Assembly: GCF_018873765.1 (NCBI RefSeq)
Contig: NC_057919.1
Coordinates: 71,799,984-71,863,983, forward strand
DNA length: 64,000 nt
Reading direction: 5' to 3'
Source: Telopea speciosissima
Taxonomy: Eukaryota > Streptophyta > Magnoliopsida > Proteales > Proteaceae
Below are positions 13,301 through 25,300 of the stretch, in pieces. Below the pieces are notes generated by a model. The model saw only the letters and a program-made list of their open reading frames with translations. It had not been told where the DNA came from and did not search any database. The position numbers and the translations under genes were made by a program. How positions within the stretch are numbered: position 1 is the stretch's first letter; each line of letters starts with the position of its first letter.

Positions 13301-16300
13301 ATATTAAGGATAGATTCCTTAAAACATAATTTCAGAATTGACTACTGATAGCAGATCTTAATGGGCTCAAAACAGTAATCAAAAGTGCATCAAAACACCG
13401 ACAGATTTCAGCAATAATATAAGGATACTAATCTGACACAGAAAATCAAAATTAGAGTAAAACTAGAAATCCAACTGGAAGTATGACTCTAAGAAATCAG
13501 CACAAAAATCAATTTTCGAAATCATGGGGTTGTTAAGAATACTATCCAATTATCAAATATGAAGTCAGATTTGGAATCACAGATGGAAACAATGGAGAAA
13601 TTGAAATTCCAGCTACTAGTATGCATAATAACATAATACAACTCATCCCAATCAATGGGGTCGGCTACATGGATCCTTTCCCTTCAGTCAGCTCTATTCA
13701 CATACTTGTTACAAGGCCTAAGCTATGCATGTCTTTCCTCACACTTCTCTTAGAGTCATTTTAGGCCTACCCGTCTCCTTTAGCTCCTTCAATCTGAATC
13801 AAATCACTCCTCTGTACCGGAGCATCTAAAGGCCTTCGTTGCACATGTCCATGCTACCTCAAACGACTACCTCGCAGCCTATCATGTAACGGAGCTATTC
13901 CTAATTTAGTTCTAATTTTTTCATTCAATATTTTATCCTTTCTAGTTTTACCACTCATCCATCTCAACATCCTCATCTCAGCTACACTAAGTTTATCTAT
14001 ATGTTGTTTCTATACTACCCAACATTCAGCTCCATAAATCATTGTCAGTCGTATGAATTTCCTATATAATTTTCTTTTTATTTTTAAAGGAAATCGTTGG
14101 TCACAAAACACTCCGGACGTACCTCTCCACTTCATCCATCCTATTTTAATTCTTTGTGCAAAATTATCCTCTATTTCTCCTTCTTTATTTAAGATTGAAC
14201 CTAGATGCCTAAGGTATTCACCAACCTGCACAATGACAGAGTAGAAACTTAAAATTACCAACCTGATTTGATGATGGATAGATTTAAAAAAGGATAGAAA
14301 AGTAGATGGATATCAACCAAGCATTAATATAGTCCTAGATAGGTAGAAGACCAACTAGGAGCCAGTACACCAGGATCTGATATGAACTGGTGGTCCGATT
14401 AGGTCAAAATATGGTTTTAGGTTAAAGTTAGGGTTAGGGTTTGAGGTGTTGGTTATGCTAGGCACGTGTAGGGGAGTCTATCAGTGAAGGTGCTGACATG
14501 TTTTGATGAGCGGAAGTGTGTAGACTAGAATGGCAGCAGGATAGGTTTACGGGTTTCGTGTTTTTGGAAAGTGTAATATGAGGGAATCTAGGGTTTAGAG
14601 TGGATGTCTGGGGAAATCCTTTGGATCGAGTTTCCCTTTAGGGCAGACGAATATTTGAACCAAAATTGGGGCAGAACTGTTGGCTGGTTTGGTCTGTGGG
14701 AAAATTAGGTTTTGGATTTTAGTATGGAGATGGAGAATCTGGGGTTTGAATGGATAAAAGGGGGCAGAAGTGTGGATCGAGTGTAGGGGCTAGGCAAAGG
14801 GTGTTGTGGTTTAAATTGGTGAATTTCTGATGGAGGAATAAGTCTGGACAGAACTGAGAGCGTGGAGAAAAGTAAAAAACACAATGGGGAATGTTAGGGT
14901 TGGGCTGTGAGAGGATTAGAAGAAGTATGGGGTTGGGGATACTTCCGTACTTACTTGCAGTAGCAGGGAGTAATTGGCACTTTGGCAGCCGCTTGTAATG
15001 GCAGTAGCTTGAGTAAAAATTGGATCTTGGACAGAAACTTGGAGTAGAACTTGAATACGAATCACACGGGCTTCACACCGCAAGGTGTTGATTGGATCAC
15101 ACACAAATCCCACCAGCTTTGATCACAAACAAAGCAGTTCATAAAGAGAAGAAAAGTTGCAGAAGCTTGCAAGAGCAGATTTTCATAAAACAGTGAGGTC
15201 AAGAAGAGGATTTGGGGGCTGATGATCTCTGTTGGACTGGGCCTACTTTTTCTTGGAGTAACAAAAGGGTTGGAAATTCCCACATTGATTGTAAACTTGA
15301 TCGTGTTATTGTCAATGAAGCTTGGCTTGCCTCCTTCCCTTCCTCCTTTGCCACCTTTGATACCCCTGGAATTTCTGACCATTGTCCTATTTCTTTATCT
15401 ATCCAGCCTTACACTTCCTTTGGCCCCAAACCCTTTAAATACTTTGACATGTGGTCATCTCACTCTACTTTCTTAGACACTGTTAAGGATGCTTGGGACA
15501 AGCCTGTTCAAGCATTTTCTTTCCCCCCTTATTGCTTTTGCTAGGAAACTCCACAATGTGAAAGCAGCCCTCAAAATCTGGAACACAAATACTTTTGGTA
15601 ATATCTCCCAACATGTCTTGGACTGCAAGGATAAGTTAGCTTCTCTCCAGTTGCAGCTCCAATCCGACCATCTTAATGTTCAACTTGCTATTGATGAAAA
15701 GGCTGCTTCTCTTGAGTTATCTTTGCTGCTCTCCCAAGAGGAAAGTTTCTTAAGGCAGAAATCTAGGATTAAGTGGTTGGAGTTAGGGGACTCTAACTCA
15801 ACCTACTTCCATCGATCCATGAAATCAAGATCCAATTACAACTCCATTTTGCAGCTTGTGACTTCGGATGGTTCCTCGGTTACTGGTGTGAATGACATTA
15901 AACGTATGGCTGTGAACCACTTCAAGGATCTCTTCAATGGTACTTTGGATGATGCTGGCCCAATTCCAAACAATTTGCTAAACAAATTCAGTCCTCCTGA
16001 GCTATTGGAATCTCTCAGGGCCATTCCAACTGAGGCAGAAATTAGCACTGATATCCACTCTTTCAAGCTGAACCGGGCTCCTGGGCCGGATGGATTTAGT
16101 ATGGGTTTTGTAATAGAACAGAACCCTAGGCTAATCTGCAGTAGAGAACAAAGAAGAAGAAGAAGAAAATAGAGAATAAAGAGAAGGAGAAGAGAGAGAT
16201 CGACAAAGAGTATGAAACTCTCCCCCGATTTGTGATTAATCAAATCGTGGGGAGGGGAGTCTTATTCATAATCTCAGCAATAATTAAAATACAATCAATT

Positions 16301-19300
16301 GCCCCAAAATACCCCTAAGACAATAGAAATAACTAGAAACATAAACAGGACTAAAATACCCCAGAATATGGTAAACATAAAACGATAGATCTTAACACTC
16401 CCCCTCAAGCTGGAGCGTAGACATCACCAAGATCCAGCTTGGAACAACCACTCAAGAACTGAGGTCGAAATAGAGCCTTCGTAAACATATCTCCAAGCTG
16501 AAACTGGGAACGAACAAAAGGGGTAGTAATCAGCTTCTTCTGAACAGCATCTCGAACAAAATGACAGTCAACTTCAATGTGGTTGGTTCGTTCATGAAAA
16601 ATGGGGTTGTTGGCAATATAGATGGCAGCTTGGTTATCACAATACATCTCCATGGGCTGATCACTGCAATAACCAAGCTCATGAGCAAAAGAACGAACCC
16701 ACATCAATTCTGCAGCTGTATGAGCCATAGCTCTGTACTCAGCCTCTGCACTCGAACAAACAACAGTGGTCTGTTTCTTGTTCTTCCAAGTAACCAAATT
16801 ACCTCCAAAGAAAGTGCAATAACCTATAGTCGATCTTCTATCTCCATCAGAACCAACCCAATCAGCATCAGAGAACCCAACAATGCTGGTATGACCATGG
16901 TGACAATAAACCAGCCCCTTACCTGGAGCACCCTTGACGTAGCGTAAAATGCGACAAGCAGCATCCCAATGTATTTGCTTAGGTGTCTGCATGAACTGAC
17001 TAACAACACCCACAGCAAAGGAAATATCAGGACGAGTAACTGTAAGATAGATAAGTTTACCGACCAGGTGTCAGTACTGATGTGGGTCACTAAATTCCTT
17101 GTCATCAGCAGAAGAACCAAACTTAACATGGGGATCCATAGGAGTATCAATAGGTTTGCAACCCAACATTCATGTCTCATCAAGTAAATCAAGGACATAC
17201 TTCCTCTGAGATAAGCTAAGACCTCGAGAACTGCGAACAACCTCAATACCAAGAAAGTACCTAAGATTACCCAAATCCTTGATCTGGAAGTTATCATGTA
17301 AATACGTCTTCACCTGTGCAATTCCAGAAGCATCATTACCGGTAACAATAATGTCATCGACATAGACTGCTAAGATGACCACGTTAGACCCCTGACGCCA
17401 AACAAAGATAGAGTGGTCAGAATAGCACTGAGAAAACCCACAACCAGCCACAACACTGCTGAGTTTATCAAACCACGCATGGGGAGACTGTTTCAGTCCA
17501 TAAATTGCCTTATGAAGGCGACAAACCCGGACACTATCCTCCCACTGAGCAACATAACCAGGAGGTTGCTCCATGTATGCTTCCTCCTGGAGATCACCAT
17601 ATAAAAAAGCATTCTTCACATCCATCTGAAATAGAGGCCAGTCAAGATTGACGGCCAGGGAAAGCAAAATACGGACAGAATTTAACCGCGCAACAGGAGA
17701 GAAGGTCTCGAAGTAGTCGACCCCATAGGTCTGTGTAAACCCTTTGGTAACCAAACGGGCCTTGAGCTGCTCCACAGTGCCATTTAGATTGTACTTAACC
17801 GTGTACACCCAACAACACCGAACAAGATCTTTATCAGCGGTAGATCAACCAATGATCAGGTCTTACGAGAAAGCAAGGCATCCATTTCCACATCCATAGC
17901 AAGTTTCCACCCAGGGTGGGACAAGGCAGGCATATAAGAGGTGGGAAGAAAAGTAGAATGTAAAGCAGCAGCAAAAGCACGTTAACAGAGTGGAAGATGA
18001 GAAACAGAAACATAATTAGCCAATGGGTAAAGAGGATGCTGAGTGCAAGTACGAGTACCTTTTCTCTGTGCAATGGGGAGATCATCAATGTCTAAAGTTG
18101 GATCCGCAGGCAAGGAGTCAGCTGGTAGCGGTGGAGGGGCAGCCACAATAGTTTGAGATGGCAAAGATGGCGGCTGTTGTTGGGCACGGCGCGTGTAGAC
18201 CTTAACGGATGTGGAATCAAGATTTGCAATTAATGGAAGAGGAGGAACAGGGGCAGCAACAACACTATCGCCACCACCAGTATCAAACTCAAGACCAAGG
18301 GCAACAGAAGATCCAACAAAATAAGGGGAGTTTTCAAAAAAGATATCGGCGGAAACAAACTGCTTGCGAGAGACGGGATCAAAACACCTATAACCCTTCT
18401 GGGTACGAGAATAGCCAAGGAACAAATACTTGATAGCCCTAGGAGATAATTTATCAAGACCAGGGCGAAGCACATGAACAAAACATTGGCAACCAAAGAC
18501 ACGAGGGGGAAAAGAGAAAACAACCTGGTCAGGAAAAACAACATTAAAAGGAATTTGATTATTAAGAACAGAGGAAGGCATACGATTAATTAAGAAACAA
18601 GCTGTTAATACCGCATCTGCCCAATAGAACTTGGGGACATTCATATGAAACATCAATGACCTAGTAATGTCTAACAAATGGCGGTTTTTGCGCTCTGCCA
18701 CACCATTTTGCTACAGTGTGTAGGAGCAACTAGTTTGATGAAGGATGCCATTGTCAGAACAAAATAAGGAAACCTCACGTTGGATTATTTCTAGGGCATT
18801 GTCAGTGCGCAAAATTTTCAAATGAACACCAAATTGAACACGAATTTCATTATAAAACTGGCTGAAAGTAGATACAAATTCAGATCGATCCTTCAAGAGG
18901 TACAGCCATGTCATACAAGAATGATCATCAATAAAACTAACAAAATAAGAAAAACCTAACCGACTCTTGACCCTACAAAGACCCCAATTATCATAATGAA
19001 CTAATTGAAACAAAGAAGTATTCCTAGACTGTAGACTCGAAGGAAACACAGTACGATGATGCTTGCCAAGCTCACAAGCTTCACACTCAATGCGGGAGAT
19101 AGATTTGCAGCTAGGAACAAGATGACGCAGCTTGGATAATGAAGGGTGTCCTAGCCGATAATGCCAATGTAAAGGAGACACAGTAGAAAAAGTAGCAACC
19201 GCTGCCGTAGAAGTAGATGCCAAATCAAAATAATAGCGGCCACCCTTCTCATGCCTGCCACCAATCATCGTCTTTGTTGCAAGATCCTAACTGACACAAT

Positions 19301-22300
19301 GAGAAGGATGAAAGGTTATAGAACAATTCAAAGACTTAGTTAATTGACTAACAGATAGAAGATTAAGAGGAAGCTTAGGTACATGAAGAACATCAGATAA
19401 AGGGATGTCCCCATGACCAGTAACAGGCATACAGGACCCATCGGCAATAGAAATCCGAGATGGGACAGCGGACTGAGTAAATGAGGAAAATAAATTGGGC
19501 TTACCAGTCATTTGGGAGGAGGCACCGAAGTCAATGACCCACGGAGAAGGTGAGGAGGCAAGACATGCAGTGGATGTACCTGGATGAGCAAGAACAGCTG
19601 TAGATGTAGATGAAGATGCCTCAAGTTGTTGAACGCGTTGTAAGAGCTGAGAAACCAGGTCATTGGAGGAACTACCACTATCGGTGGAAGACCCATGTGC
19701 AGTGTCAGGAGGACGCACAGAATCAGCCTCTCCATTAGAAACTGCAGCGTTTGCAAACTGCTCTCGTGCCCATTGTGGTTTGCCATGTTTCAGCCAACAC
19801 TTGTCAATAGTGTGGTTAGGACAACCACAATGAGAGCACCACCGAGAACCACTATCACTAGAAGACGAACCAGCAAGGTGAGAACCAATTCCATGACCAC
19901 TAGAACCAGCCCCACGTCCACGACAGGATCCAGAACCACGACCTCGAGAAGAGGTACCACCACCACGACCACTCCCTCCAGTAGAAGTGAAGAGGGCAGA
20001 ATTATGTTTAGAGACAGGGGCTGAATCAGATTTCACCACCGTAGGAGAAACAACTCTCTGGATTCGACAATATGCTTCATTCATAGATGGAATCTTCTCA
20101 TCAGCCAGTAATTGGTTCTTGACAAATTGAAGAGTAGAGTCCAATCCAGAGAGAAATTTAGCAACCAAAAATTCAGATCGTTGGGATTTAATCACAGAGG
20201 CATCAGTAGATATAGGCTGGTACACATTGAGTTCTTCCCACATCCCCTTCAGTGAACTGTAATATTCGCCAAGAGACTTTCCTTCTTGCTTGAAAGAGAA
20301 AAACCTCTCATACAAATCATAAATTCGGGACAGATTGGTATCTTGAGAATAGCTCTGCTTGAGTTCTTCCCAAACTCCCTTGGCAGTTTTATGAAACATA
20401 ACATTAGAGGCAATAGAAGGTTCCATGCTATTCCAAAGCCAACACAGAAGGGTGGCATTTTCTGCCTTCCAATCATCATATTTGTCATCTGTAGGAGCTG
20501 GTGGTGTCATAGTGAGATAAGATATCTTCCAGCAAGCAGTAACGTAAACTTCAAAGGGTTGAGACCAAAGAAGGTAGTTGGAGGCACCATTTAACTTAAT
20601 GGTAATAATCTGAATATCCGTAGGAGGCTTAGATTCAGCCATGAGACCAAGTAAAAACTGTGAAGTAATTCCTGGGATGGATAGAGCGCAGCAACAGCCA
20701 GCAATAAAGAGGAATAAGGCACTAAATTGATTCCAGCCAAAACCCTGATTAGGGTAAAAATCGACAATCTGCAGAGGAGGCTAAAACAGCCCAATATGTG
20801 ACCAATTATTGGTGTAAACAATCACCAAAATAAAGAGAATAAAGATCCCCAAACCAGCAGCCAATGTGAAGAAGAATTCCCAGGAGAAGAGAAAAAATCG
20901 ATTTCACAGGGTTTTGAGAAATCGATTTCTCAGATGAAAATAAACACCACTTCAATTTGCAGTAATCTTGGACAGCAGCAGGTGCAAAACACGATCAGTC
21001 TTCAGCATATCAGGGAACCGTAGTCCTTCATTAGTGTATGACTAAGGTTCAGACAAGAGAATACAGCATTTGGTTGCTGTGGACCACGGCAAAAGAGCAA
21101 GGAGAAGGAGAAGCCTTCAAAACCGCAACACCAAGGAGGACTGTGGATCAGACTTAGGGCTCTGATACCATGTAACAGAACAGAACCCTAGGCTAATCTG
21201 CAGTAGAGAACAAAGAAGAAGAAAAAGAAAATAGAGAATAAAGAGAAGGAGAAGAGAGAGATCGATAGAGAGTATGAAACTCTCCCCTGATTTGTGATTA
21301 ATCAAATCGTGGGGAGGGGAGTCTTATTTATAATCTCAGCAATAATTAAAATACAATCAATTACCCCAAAATACCCCTAAGACAATAGAAATAACTAGAA
21401 ACATAAACAGGACTAAAATACCCCCAGAATATGGTAAACATAAAACGATAGATCTTAACAGGTTTCTTTCTTGCTTCTTGGGAGATCATCAAGGAAGACC
21501 TTATTAAAGCTGTCAAAAGTTTCTTCCTTAATCCTAGCCAGATCAAAGGAGTGAACCATACGTTTCTTTGCCTCATTCCCAAGGAGGAGGGAGCTTCAGT
21601 GATGTCGGACTTCAGGCCTATTGGCCTGTGCAACCTTATATACAAGTTCACTGCTAAAGTCCTTGCCTTCAGGCTCAAGACTGTTGTGGATCTTCTTGTT
21701 AGTGAAAATCAGTCGGCCTTCATTCCAAGGAGAAATATCTCGGATAACATCCTCCTTTGCAATGAGATTGTTAGAGGCTTTGAGAGAAAAAACCATTCCC
21801 CCAACTGCTCTTATGAAGATTGATATTCATAAAGCCTTTGATTCTCTAAGATGGGACTTTATTGGTAAGGTGTTGTCTAAGATGGGATTCCCTCCGGTCT
21901 TCACTCATTAGATCCATTGTTACATATCCACCCCCAGGTTCTCTGTGCTTGTTAATGGTAGCCCTGCAGGCTATTTTGCTTCTTCTGTGGGTATTCGTCA
22001 AGGGTGCCCCCTTTCTCCCTACATCTTCACTTTAGCTCTGGAAGTTTTATCTCGGGATATCCAAATTTGTACAGATCAGCAGCTCATTACCCCCATCCCC
22101 AAGTGCAAAGCCCTCAAGCTATCCCATCTGGCTTTCGTAGATGATCTCATGATTTTCTCCAAGGCTTCCATTACCTCCTTTGAGGCTATTATGTATTGCT
22201 TGCAGCAGTTCCAAGTGCTCTTGGGCCTTTAGATTAATCCAACTAAATCCCTCCTTCTCTTGGCTAGGGTCTCAGATTTGGAGAAAGCTGCTCTGGTAGA

Positions 22301-25300
22301 AAAATGTGGGTTCTCTGTTGGACATCTTCCAATCAAATATTTGGGGCTTCCTTTGATCATGGCTCGCCTCTCTGCCCATCACTGTACTCCTATGCTGGAT
22401 CTCATTAGGAAAAGACTGCAACTTTGGAAAGGCAAGCTTCTCTCTTATGCAGGAAGGTTGGTGCTCATCAAATCATTTTTGCAAGCTTCTTATATTTACT
22501 GGTCAGGTATTTATGGGTTACCTCATTCCACCATCAAGTCTTTGGAATCCCTTATGACTTCCTTTCTCTGGAAAGGCTCTGACTCCTCAAGGTTTCTTCA
22601 CCCCATTAGTTGGGCTTCAGTTTGCCTCCCTTTGGAGGAAGGAGGCTTGGGCATTAGAAGAATCAAGGAAGTGAACTCAGCTGGTATCATCAAGTTGATT
22701 TGGAAGATTGCCTCTAGAAAGAGGAGTATTTGGATTGATTGGATTTACTCTGGGCTTCTAAAATCGGATTCTATCTGGGTTGTCTCTATCACATCCGATG
22801 CTTCTTGGGTTTGGCGCAAAATCCTTGCCACTCGTCTGTCTATTCTTGGATCTATCCAATCCCGTATAGGTGATGGGACCTCCACCTCCCTTTGGCCTGA
22901 CCATTGGCACCCTATGGGAATCCTCCTCCATCAGGTCAGCCCTAGAACTATCTATGGCTCTGGATTGGCTCGAAATGCTTTGGTGGCGGATATTCTTGAT
23001 TTGAATGGCTGAGCCCCCCCCGGATTCTCCTAACCCGGTGCTTAACAATATTTGGAGTTACTTACCTTCCATTGTTAGAAGACCCCACTACCGAGGTGAT
23101 TGTGTTACTTGGCTGCCGAGTTCCTTCAGTTCCAAAAAGGCTTGGGATCTCGTTCGTTCTCATGGTCCATTAGCTCCTTGGAGGAAGCTTGTTTGGTTCA
23201 AGCACCATATCCCTCGTCATAGCTTTACAGCTTAGAGAGTCTTTTCCAACTGCCTTCCAACGCAGTCCTTTCTTCGCTATCGGCACATCTCGGTTCCCCC
23301 TAGTTGTGGTCTTTGCTGGAATGCGATTGAGGATTCCAACCATCTCTTCTTTGCATGCCCTTTCTCCTCCTCCATTTGGAAGGGTATCCTTGCAAAATGT
23401 TGGCCAAGCAATCGCAGGATTCTTCCGTTCAACAGAGAATGGATTTGGATTGATATGACTTTTGGTGGCTCTACCCTATGTGATGTGGTGAGCAAGTTGG
23501 TTTTTTGTGCTATCATCAATCACATTTGGATGGAACGCAATCTTCGGAAATGGACTACCAAATCTCGATCTCATCAACAGATTTGGGATTCCATTTCTTT
23601 TGAAATTAAAGCCAAACTTAGTTCGGCTGTTCCCTCTATTTGTATTGACTCCCCAAGGAACAGGCTCATTGTTGTATCCTGGGGACTATCTTCTATTTCC
23701 CCCCGAGCCTCGGACTCCCCTGTTTGAGTCTTTGGCTATTTGTTTTTCCCTTCTTTTCCCTCCTATTTGAGGGTGGTTGTACTCTTTTTTCTTTCTTTCC
23801 TCTTTGGTAATGAATTATTTTATTCACCCAAAAAAAAAGAAGAGCCCCACAGTTGTCCTTTATTTATATTGGCCAAAGGGCCTTACACCTATTCAGCCTA
23901 GGAGAATGAAAGATTCCCCTAGCTGATTCCCTATTACATTGACAAAGAAAAAGGTCATGTGACTCCTAAAATAGCCTATCCGATTCTGGTGTGGTGACAA
24001 CTTAAAAGGTCACACAACTACTAAACAAATAACTAAATTTAAAAATAAAAAGAGGGTCATGTGACCACTTAAGTAGTCACATGACTTTTACATCAAAATA
24101 AAAACCAAGTATGGGAAATAAACTACTAAACAACTAACTAATACTAGTAGTACTACTTGGACCGCTTCTTGTTCTTCTTCTTCTTCTTGCGGATGTAGTG
24201 CATCAGCTCTGCATCAAGCATCTCCACTAGAACTAGATTGGAATACCACCAATTATACCTTAGCATCTCACCAAGGGTTGCTGCTGCATCTCACAGAACC
24301 TATTCTGAACCACACAAATTAAAGGCTAAACAGTCATAGAAGCTATTCTGAATCACACAGATTATAGGGGCAAAAAGCCAAACTTTTATTCATCAAATTA
24401 GTTGGTGGGGGTGTAGTCCCTTACAAACTTATATAAAGGACTCAAAAAAGGAAAGGCCTAAACCAATCTTGAACTGATAAGGTAACATAAACTGAGTAGG
24501 AAACTGACACAAATAAGGACTCTGCCTAAACTAATAAAGTAAATCTTGTATTCCTACCTTCTACCCATATTTTAGGCACATTAAGTGGCCTATTACAAAG
24601 AAAATTCATTGGACTAAAGGTCAAACACATATATAACCAAACCCTAGACTTATTTCACTTCAGTTACCCCGTCTACACCATGGAAGGAACACCCCTCAGG
24701 GCCAGCGGGAGCTTGGCACGGAATTCCCCCCAATCCTCCTAGAAGGTGGAAAGACGGAATTTACTTCTTCGCCTTCGTTAAAATAAGCCTAATTCTGTGG
24801 TTTATCTGCATCACTTTCTCTCACAAGCGTGCGCGCACACACACAAATTGAAGAGCTTATCATGTTCACCCCCCCCCCCACCCCACCCCAACCCAACCCA
24901 ACCCAATTTTTCAATCATTAGATGGCTTTATTTAGCGATATTCTTCTTTCCCTGTTACCTACTAAGATCTACAGTATTTCCCAGTTGGGCCAACTCACTT
25001 ACATTAAGGATTTACCATGTACAGGGTTCAAACAGTTTCCTGCGAAAACCAAATTATAACCAAAGAAACACATCTATTCAACCACATAATCTCTCCATAA
25101 GTGGAGAAGACATGATTGTTAAAGAAGTTATATAAGTTGAAATCAGTGTTGGATGTAGATTAAAATTGACTTATAATCAACCACTCATTTTCTCACAAGT
25201 GCTTCGGGAATTGATTGCTTAAGAATGTATTGTATTTTCATAAAAAGACCATGTACTTAACTACTACTAAATGCATACCGCTTTAATAATCACACTGACC

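Larger units (their letters stand above)
16109..21460 (-). mobile_element. Ty1-copia element C, complete structure, youngest in the nest
   Basis: The LTRs lie at 16109-16397 and 21171-21460 (about 290 bp, tgtaa...cttaaca). They differ by about seven substitutions and one indel, roughly 2.4%. A perfect 5-bp duplication, ggttt, lies at 16104-16108 and 21461-21465. On the minus strand the primer-binding site tggtatcagagc follows the right-hand LTR, and the polypurine tract ttgagggggag precedes the left-hand one. The order is gag (20642 down), protease, integrase (about 19268-17982), RT and RNase H (about 17808-16405). Stops near 19287, 18708, 17994, 17857 and 17170 disable the polyprotein. It interrupts the L1 LINE. 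Confidence 0.95.
15209..23836 (+). mobile_element. L1-type LINE, 5'-truncated, split by copia element C
   Basis: The element spans 15209-16108 and 21461-23836. The first part gives the end of the endonuclease ([30 protein letters not shown]) and the start of the RT region, up to [14 protein letters not shown]. The second part resumes with [44 protein letters not shown] and [12 protein letters not shown], then the thumb ([10 protein letters not shown]), and a zf-RVT-like [20 protein letters not shown]. It ends with an A run at 23830-23838. The direct repeat aagaagag at 15201-15208 and 23837-23844 is a plausible target duplication. Several stops and frame changes make it non-functional. Confidence 0.88.

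Noticed and set aside
14415..14440. Telomere-like gttagggttagggttt stretch
   Set aside because: Too short to be an interstitial telomere array; likely chance.
19695..20024. Thr/Arg-rich open frame on the plus strand
   Set aside because: It is the antisense of the Gly/Ser/Arg-rich linker in the Gag of element C.
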